A stretch of 64,000 nt of DNA from Sipunculus nudus (taxonomy: Eukaryota > Annelida > Sipuncula > Golfingiida > Sipunculidae). Location: assembly GCA_026874595.1 (NCBI GenBank), contig CM049307.1, forward strand, positions 38,732,862 through 38,796,861, read 5' to 3'. The translations under genes were made by a program, and so were the position numbers. Below, piece after piece: positions 59,791 to 64,000 of this stretch. Within the stretch, counting starts at the first letter, position 1, and each line of letters begins with the position of its first letter. Below the pieces are notes generated by a model. That model saw only the letters and a program-made list of their open reading frames with translations. It ran no database searches and was not told where the DNA came from.

Positions 59791-62700
59791 TTATAGATAG
59801 GTCACTGAATTTCCTTTGAAGTCACTGGCTTTTGCAAATATTACATGGTCTTATCATTATGGTACTTGTTTCTCTCCTGATGCTTCATTACTTAAAGTAC
59901 ACATCAGTTTTTCCCCTGAACCAGCTTCCTCAGAGGATAACGATTGAAATTTAAGGTTGCTGCAAACCATTGAATAGATGTAAAGGCTTACTGTGATTGG
60001 ATAGCATCACAAAACTTCGTGGTAGTCCGTACCTCCAGTCCCCGCGGTATCATACTTTATTTTCTTCGGCTTCTTTGTATTGGTATGATCTTGGAACATT
60101 ACAGGAAAATCGACCTGGATCCCTTTCATCTGAAGGGAAATAAGCACCCCGAAATAGCTTACAGCTGAATCAAATAAGTTCTTCTTCTGAATGCAGTTGA
60201 TTCAACCTACCTAATCAAAAGTTTAGCTTGGAAAGGAAATGCCATAACATGTTTTGTCTGGCTCTATCGGCTGGTCTTACTAGTATAGACGGTCGACCCA
60301 GGGTTCAAGAACGCGAGAAAAATCTGTACAGAACTACAAAAGGAGTGAGCAATCAGTAGAATACATCGGCCTTGGTGGCGTCATTTTCTAAATTACGTCT
60401 CTGTGCTTCCATAAATAGGTTTAAATCCATACATTTGATACTTTACTTACGTCATACGAGGAGCGCACCAAAAACATAAGTACCTCAATGACGGTGAATT
60501 GAGGTGATTAATACAATAGACATGGAGGTCGCTCTGTCGGACTGTTACTATTTTTTTCTCATATATGTAATACAAAACACAGACTCAACAAACTCAATAA
60601 AATTTCTTAGTTATGTCGTTTTTATGTATTTGTAACAAGCATACGTTATATAAATAATACGCTTAAAGTCGATAATAATATTTTACCAAATGACAAGTCA
60701 AAGCATGAAGAGAACTAGGGACATAAATGTTGTCAATGTAATCATCGAAGCCATATAGCTCAAGGAATAGACGGAGCCCTGATGTAAGCAGGTCTATATA
60801 TCAAGCGAATGTTCAAGAAAACGGTAAGGTAACTCAAACATCGTTCAGATTCAGTTCTTGCGTGGGGGATGTTAAGTTGGTGGCGCTGTGGGAAGTGTCT
60901 CACCGAATTCAGTCAGACATGCACCCATGCGCAAAGTGAATGATGCGGGTGTGTCCATCATGTAGTGATTCCCGTATAGCTCTTAATACTAACTATTGTT
61001 GTACTCTTTTGAAGATAAAGAGCAGAATTACAATATGTCTAATATGGTTTATTTGTCTTATAATTAATAAGCCTAAAGATACAAAACATCATCTTTCGAA
61101 TAATTTGAGACATGGGTGGTAGTTGGTGCGTCTGATTAGGTTAGCGTACAGGCTTCTCTGCGAGTAAGACTGGTGTCTGAGTTGCCAGTTGTCCACAAGA
61201 GCTTGTTTCATTTGTTTGAATCCAGGCACTCCCGGTCGGATGGCACATTTGGAAGACTTAATGATTACTTAATTATACTTAAAACCTGCAAAAAAGTTTT
61301 CATAATAACAAAGAATTAAAAATCCGCATATTAATTGCAATGTTTATTCAATCTTCATCAATGTTTTGTCGTAAAATACATGTTAAATGACCATTCCTGT
61401 GAGACTGTGAAAGACTATGAATCAGTCTGCGGTCGAACATTATGACATGACAATATGGAACAAAAAAGACGGAAAGATCCATTTCCCAACGAAGTGTTTG
61501 CTCATTGTGTAACACCATCGCTGGTTGTTTCCTGTGCTCTTTTAACCTCAAGGTCTGTGGTATAACAATTAATCACATGGGACGTGGGGGCATTTGAGAG
61601 AAACACGAGAACAAAATGTCGGGGAATACAAGCATACAACGAACTTGACACGATGGTCCTCTCCGTAAAGTGACAGCCAGACAATTATGTCTTGGATGGG
61701 GAAGGGTGTTATCTTATCAGTATATCGGTGCCACAGTGTTCAGACTGCTCCTCTAAGATCATGTAAAGGGTAGAGCTACCAATAACTCTTGTGATGTCTG
61801 CGGCTCCCCTTTCTGCCTCACAGATAAGACCCGCCAGCCAACGATAATTCACTTTCTGTTGGACAGACACTCTTCTTCCAAAGCGCTGCTGATTTTTTGC
61901 TGGTTCTCTGAAACGCAGAAGGAGCATCGCCCGGGATATGGCCAATACTGCACAACATGTCGAATTACAAGCTTTGTGCTTTAAACATTAAACATTGATA
62001 CTTTAACCGAGGTCAAGATCTATCTGACCCACCGATCAAGAGCACGCCTACACAAGACATGGCAAAACACCTCAGACCCGGGTCCCTACCCAACGCAAAA
62101 TAGACTGTCTAAAAAGTTAAATCATATAGACGTGGAAACTTTATTTACTTTTAGATAAATACAGGCCTCCAAATTGACTTTTTTTCATCTTCAGGAGGAA
62201 TTGGTAGAGAACTCTCTTTAAGAAAAACGTGGATTTATTTTGTTCCTCTCTCTGTAAATATTTATCGGATTTAAAAAATTTTTTAAATTACTTTAATATT
62301 TTCACCATTATTTATTTATTTCTTTCTTTCAACAATACGAACCAATAGTCACAAAACCTTCACGATTAACTAGTTAAATTACATTTAATTTGTGTCACTA
62401 TATGTATCGTTTGTACCAGATACAGAATTTAGCTGCAGTAGATATCCACTCCATATGAAGTTGACCTGGACCTGGCGAGGTCGATTTTACAGCAGGATGT
62501 CTGAGCAAGGCGCATGCAAGATCAACGATTACTACGCCCTTTGAAGTTGGGGGATAAACAACCTGCACCAGACAATTACAGTTTTTCTTGTTTCTGCTGT
62601 TTTTTTCAGGATCAAGGTCGATGCTGATCGGGTTATCGACTGCACCATTCTATAAAACTGAAAGGAATGCTTCCTGCTTTCTGAATAAAAACTTAACTTG

Positions 62701-63088
62701 GTCTCATACAAATGGAAATATATTCTTTTGCAGGCATAAAGGGGCATCGAGATATAAAGTGAAAACGATCCTTTTCTTTTCACTTTTATAACGAATATTG
62801 TAAGGAATTTAATATATTAAAGATTTATTAAAATATAAATTAGGATATTCAGTTACGTAGATAGTTGCAGAACTAACATTTAAATTCAAGAAAGCAGCCG
62901 AAACAACTGTATAAAATTATTACACCAAACTGAGAGAATTTATAATTATAGACTCTGAAACAGTTATTTTTATTTTCCTACAAGTAGCCTGCGTTACATG
63001 ATCTGTTTCATATCAATTCTGTTTAGGTTTAAATATGATAGTCAAAGAAAAACTCTGTGTAACAGGCAATTCCAGATTTGAATAGAAA
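59791..63088. other. Non-coding DNA, no gene seen
   Basis: About 3.3 kb of mixed sequence. The stretch 60840-60960 and 61500-61950 are GC-richer than average, with frames of 60-78 codons on the minus strand that show no recognisable domain. No RNA gene or repeat edge was recognised. Confidence 0.5.
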
Positions 63089-63102
63089 CATATATATGTG
63101 TA

Positions 63103-63133
<31 letters not shown>

Positions 63134-63183
63134 CCATATATATGTGTGTGTCTGTATATATATACATATATTATGTGTGTCTG

Positions 63184-63226
<43 letters not shown>
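63089..63226. repeat. Compound (TA)n microsatellite with TGTGTGTCTGTATA interruptions
   Basis: Three TA runs (about 63105-63133, 63155-63172 and 63188-63226) are separated by two similar TATGTGTGTGTCTGTATA-like words, so the compound unit itself is partly duplicated. Confidence 0.9.
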
Positions 63227-63230
<4 letters not shown>

Positions 63231-64000
63231 ACATTCAAACCATTTTAACCAAAAAAAGTGTAGATTTGAACATTAGGACCTTTTTTCAATCTTAAAGCGT
63301 ATTGACAAGAACATGACAGGCAGTTTTTTCTGAAGTCTTATTAACACGTTCCCTACTCCAGCAGCCATCATGTCAAGGACTATCCTAACACGTAACACAA
63401 AGCCCTATGGCAAAATAATTAATACAGACATTTCCCAGACCGTTAAGACATGAGCATCGGTACAAGCAGGCTTCCAGCGCCATACGTTAGGTCTTAACGA
63501 AGCTATATCGAGTATATGAGTAATTTTTAACTAATTTAAAAAATCCCGTTTGTCTGTTATCCTCATGCAGGGTGTTGAAGAATACACCACAAATATATAC
63601 CATATATATAGGTACCTGGTACAATTCCTACTTACACAATATTAGCCATCAAGGAAATTGATCAGAAGAGAAATACTCAATATAACGTTTACGGAAGTGA
63701 CATTTGTTGAACCTGCGGATAATGCAAACAGACTATACCGATTTTTACGTTGTCGAAACCAGCCTAAATCCTAGATAATTGGGATTCTGTTCTTTCTTCT
63801 GTGATGAATTGACAACTTATTTCAAGACGACAAGAAACCTGAAAATTATTGACTGACGAATCAAGATAAATATATTTGCACCCCAATTATCTCCCTGCGT
63901 TCGAAACGTAAAGGTAGCTCGGTCCAGCATTTAAAACACTCTGTTTAAAAATGGTGGAGAGATGTTTGGACTAATTTCAGCATTATTCTCCGAAGATTTC
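63227..64000. other. Non-coding DNA to the window end, no gene seen
   Basis: AT-rich sequence without recognisable features. It continues beyond the window. Confidence 0.5.

Overview
The window reads as metazoan nuclear DNA, most likely from a marine lophotrochozoan and probably a bivalve mollusc. It is AT-rich, full of long (TA)n runs, and packed with small non-coding transposons. One repeat has hairpin ends followed by a GGCGTCCGTCCGTC-type tract, a style I recall from bivalve genomes; no search backs this. I find no convincing protein-coding gene, rRNA or functional tRNA on either strand. The longest reading frames are about 134-136 codons, have no recognisable domain, and look like chance frames in AT-rich DNA. 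The window is therefore intergenic or lies inside a very long intron. Layout: 1-23.5 kb is mostly plain AT-rich DNA with microsatellites, a 536-bp TA-flanked MITE (8234-8769), a degenerate ATTC satellite (13.36-13.83 kb), a small hAT-like MITE (18334-18512) and an 81-bp duplication. 23562-28521 is a ~5 kb foldback element: long inverted ends, a ~336-bp tandem repeat present in opposite orientations in its two arms, and a degenerate tandem-repeat centre. 28.6-34.7 kb has several low-copy tandem duplications and ends in a perfect 460-bp tandem duplication (33805-34724). 43172-44494 is a TA-flanked element whose inverted ends are built from CTCGAG palindromes. 46.5-48 kb has stacked palindromes and degenerate repeats. 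50.55-50.62 kb holds three CRE-type palindromes beside a TATA-like motif. 54048-54450 is the most interesting feature: a 403-bp miniature LTR retrotransposon (TRIM) with a tRNA-Pro-like primer binding site, a polypurine tract and TG...CA LTRs, each carrying a tRNA-like block with an intact Pol III B box. 55748-55926 is a GC-rich TA-flanked MITE. 57.1-59.1 kb is compositionally complex, repeat-poor and rich in homeodomain-type and nuclear-receptor-type motifs, so it is the best candidate for conserved regulatory DNA. No genes can be linked into a pathway. The biology here is mobile DNA, mostly non-autonomous elements needing enzymes encoded elsewhere, spread among possible distal regulatory blocks.
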